From Microbacterium sp. AB (GTDB taxonomy: Bacteria; Actinomycetota; Actinomycetes; Actinomycetales; Microbacteriaceae): a DNA stretch of 64,000 nucleotides. Under the pieces are notes generated by a model. It was not told where the DNA came from and ran no database searches. It saw only the letters and a list, made by a program, of their open reading frames with translations. Where the stretch lies: the NCBI RefSeq assembly GCF_032878875.1, contig NZ_CP118157.1, forward strand, positions 1,550,001 through 1,614,000, given 5' to 3'. Position 1 is the first letter of the stretch, and each line of letters begins with the position of its first letter. This document shows positions 35,270-43,848 of the stretch, in pieces. The position numbers and the translations under genes are program-made.

Positions 35270-35530
35270 CTGAGCGTGCCCGAGGCGTTCCTGCACCACC
35301 TCGGGATGCACGTCCGTCTCCAGCAGGAGCGTCGTTCGCCTTCTCGGTGCTGGTGAACCCGGCACGGGTGAGCCGGCGCATCCCCGACTCGGATACTCGG
35401 GGTCTTTCGGGACGTGGATCGGGAACCACCACCGCTTGCCCTCGCGTGTGCCGCGCTCCTGGATCGAGCCGGGCTTCTTCTTATCTCCCTGCGGCTCGGC
35501 AGGCGCGATCGGCCGACGCATCGTCATCCC
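35270..35530 (-). pseudogene. Tyrosine integrase remnant with internal deletion
   Basis: On the minus strand a frame reads PGSIQERGTREGKRWWFPI (about 35430-35482), which looks like the N-terminal start of phage-type integrases, and 60 codons later TLLLETDVHPEVVQERLGHA (about 35274-35334), the well-known C-terminal segment before the catalytic tyrosine. The catalytic core that should lie between (about 200 residues) and the tyrosine are missing. The remnant ends 80 nt from the 3' end of tRNA-Leu, so this is the trace of an element once inserted at that tRNA. Confidence 0.72.
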
Positions 35531-35570
35531 ACCACTGACTAACCATGATCCCCTCATCCCTATTTCTCGG

Positions 35571-35583
35571 TTAGATCATCTAA
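35571..35583. promoter_or_regulatory. AT-rich palindrome before fic gene
   Basis: TTAGATCATCTAA is a perfect 13-bp palindrome (6-bp arms around a C) in an unusually AT-rich leader, 31 nt before the first possible start of the Fic gene. It may be an operator; the Fic protein itself ends in a winged-helix-like domain that could bind it. Confidence 0.45.
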
Positions 35584-35613
35584 AGTAGAAATATCGATGG
35601 TGGAAGGCAGGCC

Positions 35614-36930
35614 GTGATGGGTGAGTACGTCGAGCGTCTGTGGCGTCCTGAGGATGCGAGCGGTCTGAGTCGCAAGGATCGTGCGCTCGGCCGCTACCTC
35701 GCCTACGTGCCCGACGAGCTGGGCGAGAGGCTCCCGACGCTCGGTGCCGAGGCTCAGAGCGCGGCGGAGGACGCGCTGGCGGTGCTCGCCCGCGCGGACG
35801 AGCGGATCGGGGCACGCGGAACGTATCTGAACCATCTGCTGATCCGGTCGGAGTCCATCTCGTCGTCGTGGATCGAGGGCAACCGGGTCACGCCGAAGCA
35901 GCTGGCGATCGCGGAGCTGCTGCATCAGGGGCCGCGTCAGGCGCTGGACGTCGTGGCGAACGTTCGGGCGACGGAGGCGGCTATCGCTGAGCTGGCCGAT
36001 CCTGCGCGCGTCATCACGGCTGACGACATCGTGGACCTCCAGCACGTGATCGAGCCTCGTCTGGAGCGTGGGCTGCGGCAGGAGCAGAACTGGGTCGGCG
36101 GGCCGGGCTGGTCGCCGCTGCGGGCGGCGTTCGTGCCTCCGCCGGAGACCGAGGTGCCGCGCCTCGTGGCCGACCTCGCTCGTTTCGTCACCGAGACCGC
36201 CGGGAGTCCGGTCGTGCGGGCGGCGATCGTGCATGCGCAGTTCGAGACGATCCACCCGTTCATCGACGGCAATGGCCGCACCGGGCGCGCCCTCATTCAC
36301 ACGATCCTGCGCCGCGCCGACGCGCTGCGGAATGCGCTCATCCCGATCAGCACCGTCTTCGCGGGAGACACGGATGCCTACATCGCCGGGCTCACCGGGT
36401 ACCGCGCCGATCCGCCTGCGCTCGATGAGTGGGTGATCGGCTTCGCGCAGGCCGCGGAGAAGGCTGCGGGGAACGCGGTGAGGCTGGCAGAGGACATCGC
36501 CGCGCTCGATCGCGAGGTCTACGACCGTCTGGTCGCCTTCCGCCGCGACCGCGGCCGGAATCCCGCGGTGCCGCGGCGGGATGCCGTCGTGCTGCGCATC
36601 CTCGACACTCTGGCCTCCGACCCGGTGCTCACCGCCGAATCCGTCAGCACGAGCCTGACCGTCTCATCGGCGGCGGCGCACCGGGCCCTGACTGAACTGG
36701 CCGAGGCGGGCATCCTCGGCCGCACGAAGGACCAGCGCGGACGGCTGGTGTGCTGGACGGCCGACCGCCACCTTGCGATGGTCGCGCTCACCGAGCGCAG
36801 CAACCGCGTCGGCGGCGAGGACACCCGCAACCGCAAACCGCTACGGGGGTCGGCGCTGTCAGACGCGGGTCAGTTCGGTGCACGGCGCGGCACATCGCCA
36901 ACCTCGCGACGCGACGTACCAGGCCTCTGA
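35614..36930 (+). CDS. Fic family protein with N-terminal inhibitory motif and C-terminal wHTH
   Basis: The 438-residue protein has an N-terminal domain ending in the inhibitory helix SSSWIEGN (SxxxEG, about residues 86-91), a Fic core with HPFIDGNGRTGRALIH (catalytic His and ATP-binding residues intact, about 212-227) and a C-terminal winged-helix-like region (about 320-390, around VSTSLTVSSAAAHRALTEL). Fic enzymes with this motif AMPylate proteins when inhibition is released; the target is unknown. GTG 35614 and ATG 35617 both fit a GGAAGG Shine-Dalgarno. It sits beside an integrase remnant and tRNA-Leu, suggesting horizontal origin. The 259 nt after it hold no recognisable gene. Confidence 0.9.
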   Translation: MMGEYVERLWRPEDASGLSRKDRALGRYLAYVPDELGERLPTLGAEAQSAAEDALAVLARADERIGARGTYLNHLLIRSESISSSWIEGNRVTPKQLAIAELLHQGPRQALDVVANVRATEAAIAELADPARVITADDIVDLQHVIEPRLERGLRQEQNWVGGPGWSPLRAAFVPPPETEVPRLVADLARFVTETAGSPVVRAAIVHAQFETIHPFIDGNGRTGRALIHTILRRADALRNALIPISTVFAGDTDAYIAGLTGYRADPPALDEWVIGFAQAAEKAAGNAVRLAEDIAALDREVYDRLVAFRRDRGRNPAVPRRDAVVLRILDTLASDPVLTAESVSTSLTVSSAAAHRALTELAEAGILGRTKDQRGRLVCWTADRHLAMVALTERSNRVGGEDTRNRKPLRGSALSDAGQFGARRGTSPTSRRDVPGL

Positions 36931-37189
36931 ACTCTGTGCGCTCCCACCCCAGATCGTCGATCTTCCGGGCCGGAACGCCGATCTGTGATCCTGCGCGAGG
37001 GGGTCGAGCGCAGTTCACGTCCCCGTCGCGTCGCGGTGCGTCGGAGGCCCCCGATCGCCGGCCCGGCCTCCGGACGGCGCCTCGTCAGGTGCGGCGTCGG
37101 GGCGTGAATCGCATCAGCCCGAACGCCGCGTCGGGGCGGGAGCCGTCGTCTCGCCACCGTCCGGGTCGCCTCGCACGACCGACGCCCTG

Positions 37190-38482
37190 TCACGACTCGC
37201 GGTGGGCGACGTGCTTGACGAAGAACGAGGCGATCAGACCGAGCGCCGCACAGACGATGATGTAGACGGAGATCGGCCACCACTGTCCGCCGCTGACTTC
37301 GTTGAGCGCGGTGGCGATCAAGGGGGCCGTGCCGCCGAAGACGGCCGCGCCGAGCTGGTATCCGAGCGTTGCGCCGGAGTAGCGGATCTCGGGGCTGAAG
37401 CTCTCGGCGATGAGGGTGCCGAGGATGGCGTTGACGCTCCCCCAGAGCAGGCCGAACCCGATCGCGGTCGCGAGGAAGAGCGCCGGCGTCGATCCGGTGT
37501 GGAGCAGCAGGTAGTAGGGGAACGCGTACAGGATCGTGATGATCGTGACCGTCCGGTACAGCACGGCGCGCGGGATGGAATCGGAGATGCGGCCGAAGAT
37601 CGGCATCCACACCGTCGCAACCAGGGCCGCGACCGCCACAGCGGTCAGGACGATGTTGTCGCGCGCGTCGAGGAGGTTCGTCGCGTAGGCGATGATGTAG
37701 GTGCCGAAGATGTAGAACGGTCCGGTCTCGGCCGCTTTGGCGCCGATCGAGACGAGCACGGCACGCCAGTGCTTCGTGAACACCTCGGCGATCGGCAGTC
37801 GCACGACGGCGCCGGATTCCTTGACCTTCTTGAAGTCCGGGGTCTCATCCAGCCGGGCGCGGATCCACAGGCCGATCAGCACGAGGACGACGCTGGCCAC
37901 GAACGGGATCCGCCAGCCCCACGAGAGGAACTGCTCCTCGGGCATCAGCGTCAACAGGGCGACTGCTCCGGCCGCCAGGAGCATGCCCAGGCTGATGCCC
38001 ATCTGCGGGACGGCGCCGTACAGTCCTCGCCGCTCCTTCGGCGCGTACTCGTAGGCGAGCAGCAGCGCGCCGCCCCATTCACCGCCGATGCCGATGCCCT
38101 GCAGGATGCGGAACAGGATCAGCAGGATGGGGGCGGCCACGCCGATCGTGGCGTAGTCCGGTGTCAGGCCGATCGCGACCGTGCCGCCGCCCATGAGCAT
38201 CAGCGTGATGAACAGCGTCTTCTTGCGGCCGATCCGGTCGCCGATGTGGGCGAAGATGACGCCGCCGACCGGGCGGAAGAAGAAGGTCAGCGCGAACGAC
38301 GCCATCGCGAACATCATCGACAGGAACTCGCTGTCGGTCACGAAGAAGGTCCGGTTGAACACCAGCGCCGCCACCGTGCCGTACACCAGGAAGTCGAACC
38401 ACTCGATCGTGCTTCCGCTCAGGCTCCCGATCAGCACCCGATAGTTTAGTCGGCCCGTCGACGGCTTCGTCGTCGTTGTCAT
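37190..38482 (-). CDS. MFS transporter, metabolite:H+ symporter (MHS) type
   Basis: The 430-residue protein has about 12 membrane helices and the MHS signatures SLSGSTIEWFDFLVYGT (helix 1), RPVGGVIFAHIGDRIGRKKT (helix 2-3 loop) and LQGIGIGGEWGGALLLAYEY (helix 5). Relatives include shikimate, citrate, dicarboxylate and proline/betaine symporters, so the substrate is probably a small organic acid or osmolyte. ATG 38482 has AAAGGAGAG upstream. It is transcribed from its own promoter with an operator-like repeat, downstream of a GntR/FCD regulator gene on the same strand, which most likely controls it. Confidence 0.92.
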   Translation of the reverse strand: MTTTTKPSTGRLNYRVLIGSLSGSTIEWFDFLVYGTVAALVFNRTFFVTDSEFLSMMFAMASFALTFFFRPVGGVIFAHIGDRIGRKKTLFITLMLMGGGTVAIGLTPDYATIGVAAPILLILFRILQGIGIGGEWGGALLLAYEYAPKERRGLYGAVPQMGISLGMLLAAGAVALLTLMPEEQFLSWGWRIPFVASVVLVLIGLWIRARLDETPDFKKVKESGAVVRLPIAEVFTKHWRAVLVSIGAKAAETGPFYIFGTYIIAYATNLLDARDNIVLTAVAVAALVATVWMPIFGRISDSIPRAVLYRTVTIITILYAFPYYLLLHTGSTPALFLATAIGFGLLWGSVNAILGTLIAESFSPEIRYSGATLGYQLGAAVFGGTAPLIATALNEVSGGQWWPISVYIIVCAALGLIASFFVKHVAHRES

Positions 38483-38579
38483 CGCGTTCTCTCCTTTGAG
38501 ACACTCCGGCTCGCTGCTCGGAAGGCGAGCTCCCTTTGCTCCGCGTCCGTGCAGGCACCGGTCGATACCCGAACCCTCG

Positions 38580-38638
38580 ACTGGTCCTACCGTGTGGTTG
38601 GACCAGTAGAAGCTATCGCACGCCCGCGCGGAGATCAA
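38580..38638 (-). promoter_or_regulatory. MHS transporter promoter with FCD-type operator
   Basis: On the minus strand, -35 TTGATC (38638-38633) and -10 TAGCTT (38615-38610) are separated by 17 nt. Two nt further lies a 28-bp inverted repeat (38580-38607): ACTGGTCCTACC, GTGT, GGTTGGACCAGT, with one mismatch per arm. The TGGTCC...GGACCA core resembles operators of FadR/FCD regulators. Bound repressor would cover the transcription start. Confidence 0.7.
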
Positions 38639-38674
38639 CACCCGCGAGCGAGGTCGACGGTCCCGCCCTCGGGC

Positions 38675-39403
38675 TCAGGCGCCGGGCTCAGGCGCTCCGA
38701 CCGGATGCCCGTCAGCGGGGGAGCGCTCCGAGGTCTCCAGGTAATACCCGCGGATGTGGGCTTCGAGGAGACCGGCCGCCTCCGCGCCGCGCCCGTGCCG
38801 CAACGCGTCGAGGATCTCGCGGTGCTCGTGACGCAGTCGGGCCGAGGTCGCTCCCCAGTCGGGCAGGCGTTGCGCACGCGCGAGGGTGTGGTCGAAGATC
38901 GCGATCCGCAGCGCATCCATCAGCGTGCTGATCAACGGGTTGTCGGCGGCACGGGATGCCCGCACATGGAACTCCGCGTCGAGCCGGAGGAACTCCTCCA
39001 CCTCGATCGCCCCGTCATCCATCCGATCCAGGATGCGCTCGAGCGGGGCCCAGTCCCCGCGCGCCGGATCGGAGTGGCCGGCGGCCCACGCCTCCAGCAG
39101 CAACCGGACCTGGAGAACGTCGTGCGGCTCCACTTGCCGCGTCGCCAGCTGCAGGCTCAACGCGAGGCTCAGCGCCTGCTCCGGCGCCGCCGTCACGATC
39201 GTCCCCGACCTCGGACCCGTTCCGGTCGACGTGTGAAGCGCGCCCAACGCCTCCAGCACGCGCAGCGCCTCCCGCAGGGAGTTGCGCGAGACCTTCAGGG
39301 TCTCCGCCAGGGTCCGCTCGCCCGGCAGATGATCGCCGATGTGCAGTCGACCGCTCGCCAACTCCTCGGTCACCCACTGCATCACCGTCTCATGCACCCT
39401 CAT
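38675..39403 (-). CDS. GntR family regulator, FadR subfamily with FCD domain
   Basis: The 242-residue protein has an N-terminal winged helix (MQWVTEELASGRLHIGDHLP, then ERTLAETLKVSRNSLREAL) and an all-helical FCD ligand domain (residues 90-225). The FCD metal ligands are recognisable as Asp/His in RLDAEFHVRAS, His in HEHREILDAL and His in LLEAHIRGYY, so it probably binds a carboxylate through a metal ion. It lies just upstream of the MHS transporter, and the repeat in the intervening 192 nt is its most likely operator. The ATG at 39403 begins the conserved domain. Confidence 0.9.
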   Translation of the reverse strand: MRVHETVMQWVTEELASGRLHIGDHLPGERTLAETLKVSRNSLREALRVLEALGALHTSTGTGPRSGTIVTAAPEQALSLALSLQLATRQVEPHDVLQVRLLLEAWAAGHSDPARGDWAPLERILDRMDDGAIEVEEFLRLDAEFHVRASRAADNPLISTLMDALRIAIFDHTLARAQRLPDWGATSARLRHEHREILDALRHGRGAEAAGLLEAHIRGYYLETSERSPADGHPVGAPEPGA

Positions 39404-39663
39404 CGCGACAAGTATCGCACCGTGGGCGCGACATGCGCTCAGGACTCGGAAAGCGTTAACTCGGATGCCGGGAGACGTCGAGAGGCGTGCAGCTCGACGC
39501 GGTTCTCGACAGGCCCACCGGCGTCGTGCCGCATGGTCGAGCCCCCACGAGAGGTCGCGGAGGATGACCGGCGGGTCGAGCCACACGGCCACGAGCGCGA
39601 CTGCGCATCGCTCAGACCGGATCCGTCCCGTCCCCGCCTGCGCCGAGGCTGTCCGGAGATCGC

Positions 39664-41493
39664 TCAGCGCCCGCCGGAGAAGCCTCCGCCTCCGCCGCTG
39701 CCCGAGAAGCCGCCGCCTGTCGAGCCGCCGGCGCTGCTCGAGGTGTAGGAGACGGAGGACGACAGCGAGCCGGTGAACTGCGAGAGCGTGCTGCCCAGGC
39801 CGCCTGCGCCGTGCGCCAGGAGGGCCGGGTACCACAGCGGCGCGGCGACGTCCGACTCGCGATACCGCGTGGCGAGCACATCGGCCCACTGCTTCTCGAA
39901 GCCGAACAGCATGGCGTAGGGGAGGAGCCGTTCGTAGAGCCGCACGACATCCACGGCACCGTCCGGGGTGCGCTCCGCCCCCTCATAGGACTGCAGCACG
40001 CGCAGGCGATCGGCCTCGGCGACGCGGATGAACTCGCGGACCCCGGCCAGATGCTCCCGGGCTTCCGCACCGGAGCGGGTGTGCACGCGGTGCCTCACGA
40101 GTCCGGTCACCGCTGCGACCACGGCCAGGACGACCCCGGTGATCCCGATGGACAGCGTCGCAGGGTTGTCACGCCCTGCTCCCGCCATGAGCAGCACGAC
40201 GACGGTCACGACGAGAGCGAGGGCGGCGATGCCGAGGATCGTCCCCGCTCGGCTGCGGACCTTCTCCAGATAGCCGCGCTCGCCGGCCTGCGCGACACCC
40301 TCCGACGTCAGCTTCGTCATCCGTGCGGCGAAGCCCTCGTCCTCGTCGGGGGGAGTGAAGAGCGCGCCGGGGGAGGCATCGCCGAAGAGCTCGGAGACCG
40401 TCCGCGCGTCGAGGGGATCGCCGACGAGCGCGGGGTCGACGAGCCGGAACGACGGAGACGACGCATCGGCGTCCGCCCGTTCCTCCTCGATGCGCATCAC
40501 CCCGGTCACGGCCAGATGGACGAACTCGGCGGGGAGCGCGGGCCCCGGGGCGCCGGCGATCGGCCCCGCGACGAGGGGCGGGAGGTCCGCGGGAACGTCG
40601 TATTGCGCCACGACCACGCCCGTCGCGCGCCGGCGCCGGCGCCGCATCGCGATCGCCAGCGATCCGCCGATGCCTCCCGCCGTGGCGGCCAGGCCCGACA
40701 GGATGATCGGGAGTCCGTCCAATGCGAAGCTGGGCAGGCGCTCGGGAGGCTGGACGACTGTTCCCGTCTCGATGCCGACGGCGACGGTCACCCCGCTGAG
40801 GGCGGGCATCGGCAGGGGGCCGACGGCGAAGACCGTGCCCTCGTCATCCGTGCGGGTCTGCAGGTCGCACCGCTCGGTCGACTCCGCGGGCCCGGTGTAG
40901 CAGGCGGCGGATCCCGTCAGCGCGTTCTCCAGCGCGTCGTCTGCGAAGACGAGCTCGGCGCTGAACCGCTCGATGTCCTGCGCGCGTTCGAGCGGGACGA
41001 GATCCCAGGAGAACTCGTCCACCGAGCCGTCGTCGACCGTCGCCACGACGTCGTGCAGCGTGTAGCTGACGACGTAGGTCTGCACGCCGTGCACGTAGGC
41101 GTCGTCGCCCGTCAGCACGGCGCGGAAACCGTCCTCGTCGTCCACGTCGAAGGCGACGGGCTCGCCCCGGTCGTCGACGACAGAGATGCTCTCGGGCGCC
41201 GCGGGCGCGCCCTCGTATCGGAGCGGCAGGGCACGGACGACGCCTCGGTTCTGGTCGATGTCGGGAAAGCGCGCGACGAGCGTCTCGGTGACCTCGACCA
41301 CCGCTCGGCCCTCGTCGTCGACGCCGATCTCGTATCGCCCGTGCCAGCTGTCGTAGGAGAAGTCCTCGGTGTCGGCGCTCGCCGGCATCGCGACGCCGAG
41401 CGACAACAGCGCCAGGGGCGCTGCGGAGCAGACGGCGAGCAGCGTGCGGCGCGACGAGCGTGCGCGTCGGTGCGGATGCATGATGCCCTTCAT
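39664..41493 (-). CDS. DUF2207 domain-containing membrane protein
   Basis: The 609-residue protein has a signal peptide (residues 15-45, LLAVCSAAPLALLSLGVAMPASA), an extracytoplasmic DUF2207 domain (50-260) that includes DQNRGVVRALPLRYEG, a membrane segment near 275-295 followed by a run of arginines, a cytoplasmic middle region, and two further membrane segments (about 430-480). It ends in a Gly/Ser-rich tail (SSSAGGSTGGGFSGSG). The function of DUF2207 proteins is not known. ATG 41493 is one option and ATG 41481 (MHPHRR) another. It is divergent from the M20 peptidase. Confidence 0.85.
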   Translation of the reverse strand: MKGIMHPHRRARSSRRTLLAVCSAAPLALLSLGVAMPASADTEDFSYDSWHGRYEIGVDDEGRAVVEVTETLVARFPDIDQNRGVVRALPLRYEGAPAAPESISVVDDRGEPVAFDVDDEDGFRAVLTGDDAYVHGVQTYVVSYTLHDVVATVDDGSVDEFSWDLVPLERAQDIERFSAELVFADDALENALTGSAACYTGPAESTERCDLQTRTDDEGTVFAVGPLPMPALSGVTVAVGIETGTVVQPPERLPSFALDGLPIILSGLAATAGGIGGSLAIAMRRRRRRATGVVVAQYDVPADLPPLVAGPIAGAPGPALPAEFVHLAVTGVMRIEEERADADASSPSFRLVDPALVGDPLDARTVSELFGDASPGALFTPPDEDEGFAARMTKLTSEGVAQAGERGYLEKVRSRAGTILGIAALALVVTVVVLLMAGAGRDNPATLSIGITGVVLAVVAAVTGLVRHRVHTRSGAEAREHLAGVREFIRVAEADRLRVLQSYEGAERTPDGAVDVVRLYERLLPYAMLFGFEKQWADVLATRYRESDVAAPLWYPALLAHGAGGLGSTLSQFTGSLSSSVSYTSSSAGGSTGGGFSGSGGGGGFSGGR

Positions 41494-41589
41494 CCAATCA
41501 CGGCGCCTCGCCGGGAGCAGGATCCGGATGATGACGCGGAAGGTCGGGGGCCACCGGCCCGTCTCGTCCGACGCGGTAGCGTGGTGGGC

Positions 41590-42885
41590 ATGCCTGACGC
41601 CGAGATCCCCGAAGTCGCCCGCATCGCCTCCGATCTCATCCGGTTCGACACGACGAACTTCGGCGGCGGCGACGCGAGGGGCGAGCGGGAGGCGGCGGAG
41701 TACGTCGGCGCCTACCTCGAGTCGCTGGGTCTCGAGCCGGAGTACTACGAGCCCATCCCGCGTCGCACCAACGTCACCGCCCGGGTGAAGGGCCGAAACC
41801 CCGACAAGCCTGCCCTCGTGCTCCACGGGCACCTCGACGTCGTGCCGGCCATCGCCGACGACTGGTCCGTGGACCCGTTCGCGGGCGAGATCCGAGACGG
41901 CCTCCTGTGGGGGCGCGGCGCCGTCGACATGAAGGACATGGACGCCATGATCCTCACCTCCGTCGCCGACCTGCTGCGGGCGGGCGAGCAGCCCGAGCGC
42001 GACCTCGTCCTGGCGTTCTTCGCCGACGAGGAGAACGGCGGACAGGAGGGCTCCCAGCTCGTCGTGCGCGACCGACCGGAGTGGTTCGCCGGCGCCACGG
42101 AGGCGATCAGCGAGGTGGGCGGGTACTCGATCCCCGTCGGCGACAAGAGCGCGTACCTCCTGCAGGTCGGGGAGAAGGCGCTCCTGTGGGTCACGCTCGT
42201 CGCGCGCGGACGCGCCGGGCACGGGAGCCGGTTCCACACGGACAACGCCGTCACGCGCCTCGCGGAGGCCGTGGCGCGCATCGGGCGCGTCGCCTGGCCC
42301 GTCGAGCTCACCGAGACGACCCGTCGCCTGCTCGACGGCATCGCCGAGATCGCGGGCGACGACTCGCGCGATCCGGATGAGCTCGCGGCGCACACGGGCC
42401 CGGCGGAGGCGTTCGTGAGGTCGACGTTCCGCACCGTCACGAACCCGACGGGGCTCACGGCGGGATACAAGCACAACGTCATCCCCGACGCCGCCTCGGC
42501 GACCGTCGACATCCGCGTCCTGCCCGGCACCGAGGACGCCGTGCTCGCCGAGGTGCAGCGCATCGTGGGGGAGGACGTCGAGATCCGGATGTTCCTGCGT
42601 GACATCGGCCTGGAGATCCCCTTCGAGGGCGCCCTCGTCGAGGCGATGGTCGGCGCCCTCGGGCGCCACGACCCCGGCGTGCCCGTCCTGCCGTACCTGC
42701 TCGGCGCCGGCACCGACAACAAGGCGCTGTCGACGATCGGCATCGCCGGTTACGGCTTCGCGCCGCTCAAGCTGCCCGCCGACCTCGACTTCACCGGGAT
42801 GTTCCACGGCGTCGACGAGCGCGTCCCGGTGGAGGCGCTCGTCTTCGGCCAGCGAGTGCTGACCGACCTCATCCGCACCTACTGA
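41590..42885 (+). CDS. M20 family metallopeptidase
   Basis: The 431-residue enzyme carries the dizinc ligands and catalytic acids of the M20/ArgE/DapE family: LVLHGHLDVVPA (His, Asp), GRGAVDMKDMDAM (bridging Asp), FFADEENGGQEGS (general base Glu and ligand Glu) and a C-terminal FHGVDERVPV (ligand His). A dimerisation domain occupies about residues 190-310, with TAGYKHNVIPDAASA. It is a cytoplasmic dipeptidase or acylase; substrate unknown. TAGCGT at 41577 lies 7 nt before the ATG (leaderless). Confidence 0.91.
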   Translation: MPDAEIPEVARIASDLIRFDTTNFGGGDARGEREAAEYVGAYLESLGLEPEYYEPIPRRTNVTARVKGRNPDKPALVLHGHLDVVPAIADDWSVDPFAGEIRDGLLWGRGAVDMKDMDAMILTSVADLLRAGEQPERDLVLAFFADEENGGQEGSQLVVRDRPEWFAGATEAISEVGGYSIPVGDKSAYLLQVGEKALLWVTLVARGRAGHGSRFHTDNAVTRLAEAVARIGRVAWPVELTETTRRLLDGIAEIAGDDSRDPDELAAHTGPAEAFVRSTFRTVTNPTGLTAGYKHNVIPDAASATVDIRVLPGTEDAVLAEVQRIVGEDVEIRMFLRDIGLEIPFEGALVEAMVGALGRHDPGVPVLPYLLGAGTDNKALSTIGIAGYGFAPLKLPADLDFTGMFHGVDERVPVEALVFGQRVLTDLIRTY

Positions 42886-42912
42886 TCCCGCACGCACCGG
42901 CTCGCGGGATCA
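42883..42912 (+). terminator. Hairpin over the M20 peptidase stop
   Basis: TGATCCCGC and GCGGGATCA form a 9-bp perfect stem around a 12-nt loop that starts at the stop codon. No T tract follows, so it is a weak terminator at best. A TAAAGT -10-like element for uppP follows at 42949. Confidence 0.4.
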
Positions 42913-42999
42913 TCCGGGAGTCTGACGCGAACTCCAGCATCGGTCGCCTAAAGTCGTCAGGTCGCGCGCTCCGTCGCGGCACCGCGAGAGAAAGACCCC

Positions 43000-43836
43000 A
43001 TGTCGTTCATCGAAGCCATCGTCCTCGGGCTCGTGCAGGGCCTGACCGAGTTCCTGCCGATCTCGTCGAGCGCGCACATCCGCATCATCGGGGAGTTCCT
43101 GCCGTCGGCCGAGGATCCGGGAGCGACCTTCACCGCGATCACCCAGATCGGAACCGAGCTCGCCGTCCTCGTCTACTTCTGGTCGAAGATCGTGCGCGTC
43201 GTGAAGCGGTGGGCGCTGTCCCTCGCGGGCCGCGTGCCCCGCAACGATCCCGACGCACGGATGGGATGGCTCGTGATCCTCGGCACGATCCCGATCGGCG
43301 TGCTCGGGTTCGCGTTCCAGGACGTCATCCGCGACGTCTTCCGCAACCTCTGGCTCGTGGCGATCGTGCTCATCGTCTTCGGCGTCGTCCTCGGCGTCGC
43401 CGACCACTACGGCAAGCGCACGCGCGAGCTCGACGACATCACCTACCCGCACGGGCTGGGGATGGGCGTCGCGCAGGCGCTCGCCCTCGTCCCCGGCGTG
43501 TCGCGCTCGGGCGCGACGACCACGGCGGCGCGCGCGCTCGGCTACAGCCGCACGGCCGCGGCGGAGTTCGCGTTCCTGCTCGCGGTGCCGGCCGTGTTCG
43601 GCAGCGGCCTCTACGAGCTGCTGCACGCGATCCGCGAGCCGGACGCGAACCCCGCGTACGGTCTCGCCGAGACCGCCGTCGCGACGGTCGTGGCGTTCGT
43701 CGTCGGCTGGATCGTCATCGCCTACCTCATGCGCTACCTCAAGACCGGCAGCTTCCTGCCGTTCGTGATCTATCGCGTGGCGCTGGGCGCCGTGCTGCTC
43801 GTCCTGCTCGCGACCGGGGTCCTCAGCGCGTTCTGA
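43000..43836 (+). CDS. uppP: Undecaprenyl-diphosphatase
   Basis: The 278-residue membrane protein (BacA/UppP family) recycles the wall-lipid carrier by dephosphorylating undecaprenyl pyrophosphate and gives some bacitracin tolerance. The two family motifs are present: [16 protein letters not shown] (residues 12-27) with the catalytic Glu, and [20 protein letters not shown] (about 165-184) with the conserved Arg and Ser. About eight membrane helices can be counted. It is convergent with the PAC2 gene (12-nt gap). Confidence 0.95.
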   Translation: MSFIEAIVLGLVQGLTEFLPISSSAHIRIIGEFLPSAEDPGATFTAITQIGTELAVLVYFWSKIVRVVKRWALSLAGRVPRNDPDARMGWLVILGTIPIGVLGFAFQDVIRDVFRNLWLVAIVLIVFGVVLGVADHYGKRTRELDDITYPHGLGMGVAQALALVPGVSRSGATTTAARALGYSRTAAAEFAFLLAVPAVFGSGLYELLHAIREPDANPAYGLAETAVATVVAFVVGWIVIAYLMRYLKTGSFLPFVIYRVALGAVLLVLLATGVLSAF

Positions 43837-43848
43837 TGTCCTCCCGCG

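Noticed and set aside
38671..38694. 11-nt direct repeat GGGCTCAGGCG at the end of the regulator gene
   Set aside because: It encodes the last residues of the FCD protein and shows no flanking structure; probably chance or minor duplication.
35105..39663. Second att copy of the tRNA-Leu 3' end bounding the island
   Set aside because: Searching for GTTCAAGTCCCCC by eye through the downstream region found no second copy.
39811..41589. Long upstream in-frame extension of the M20 peptidase
   Set aside because: It is antisense to the DUF2207 gene and has no conserved sequence; the leaderless ATG at 41590 fits the family N-terminus.
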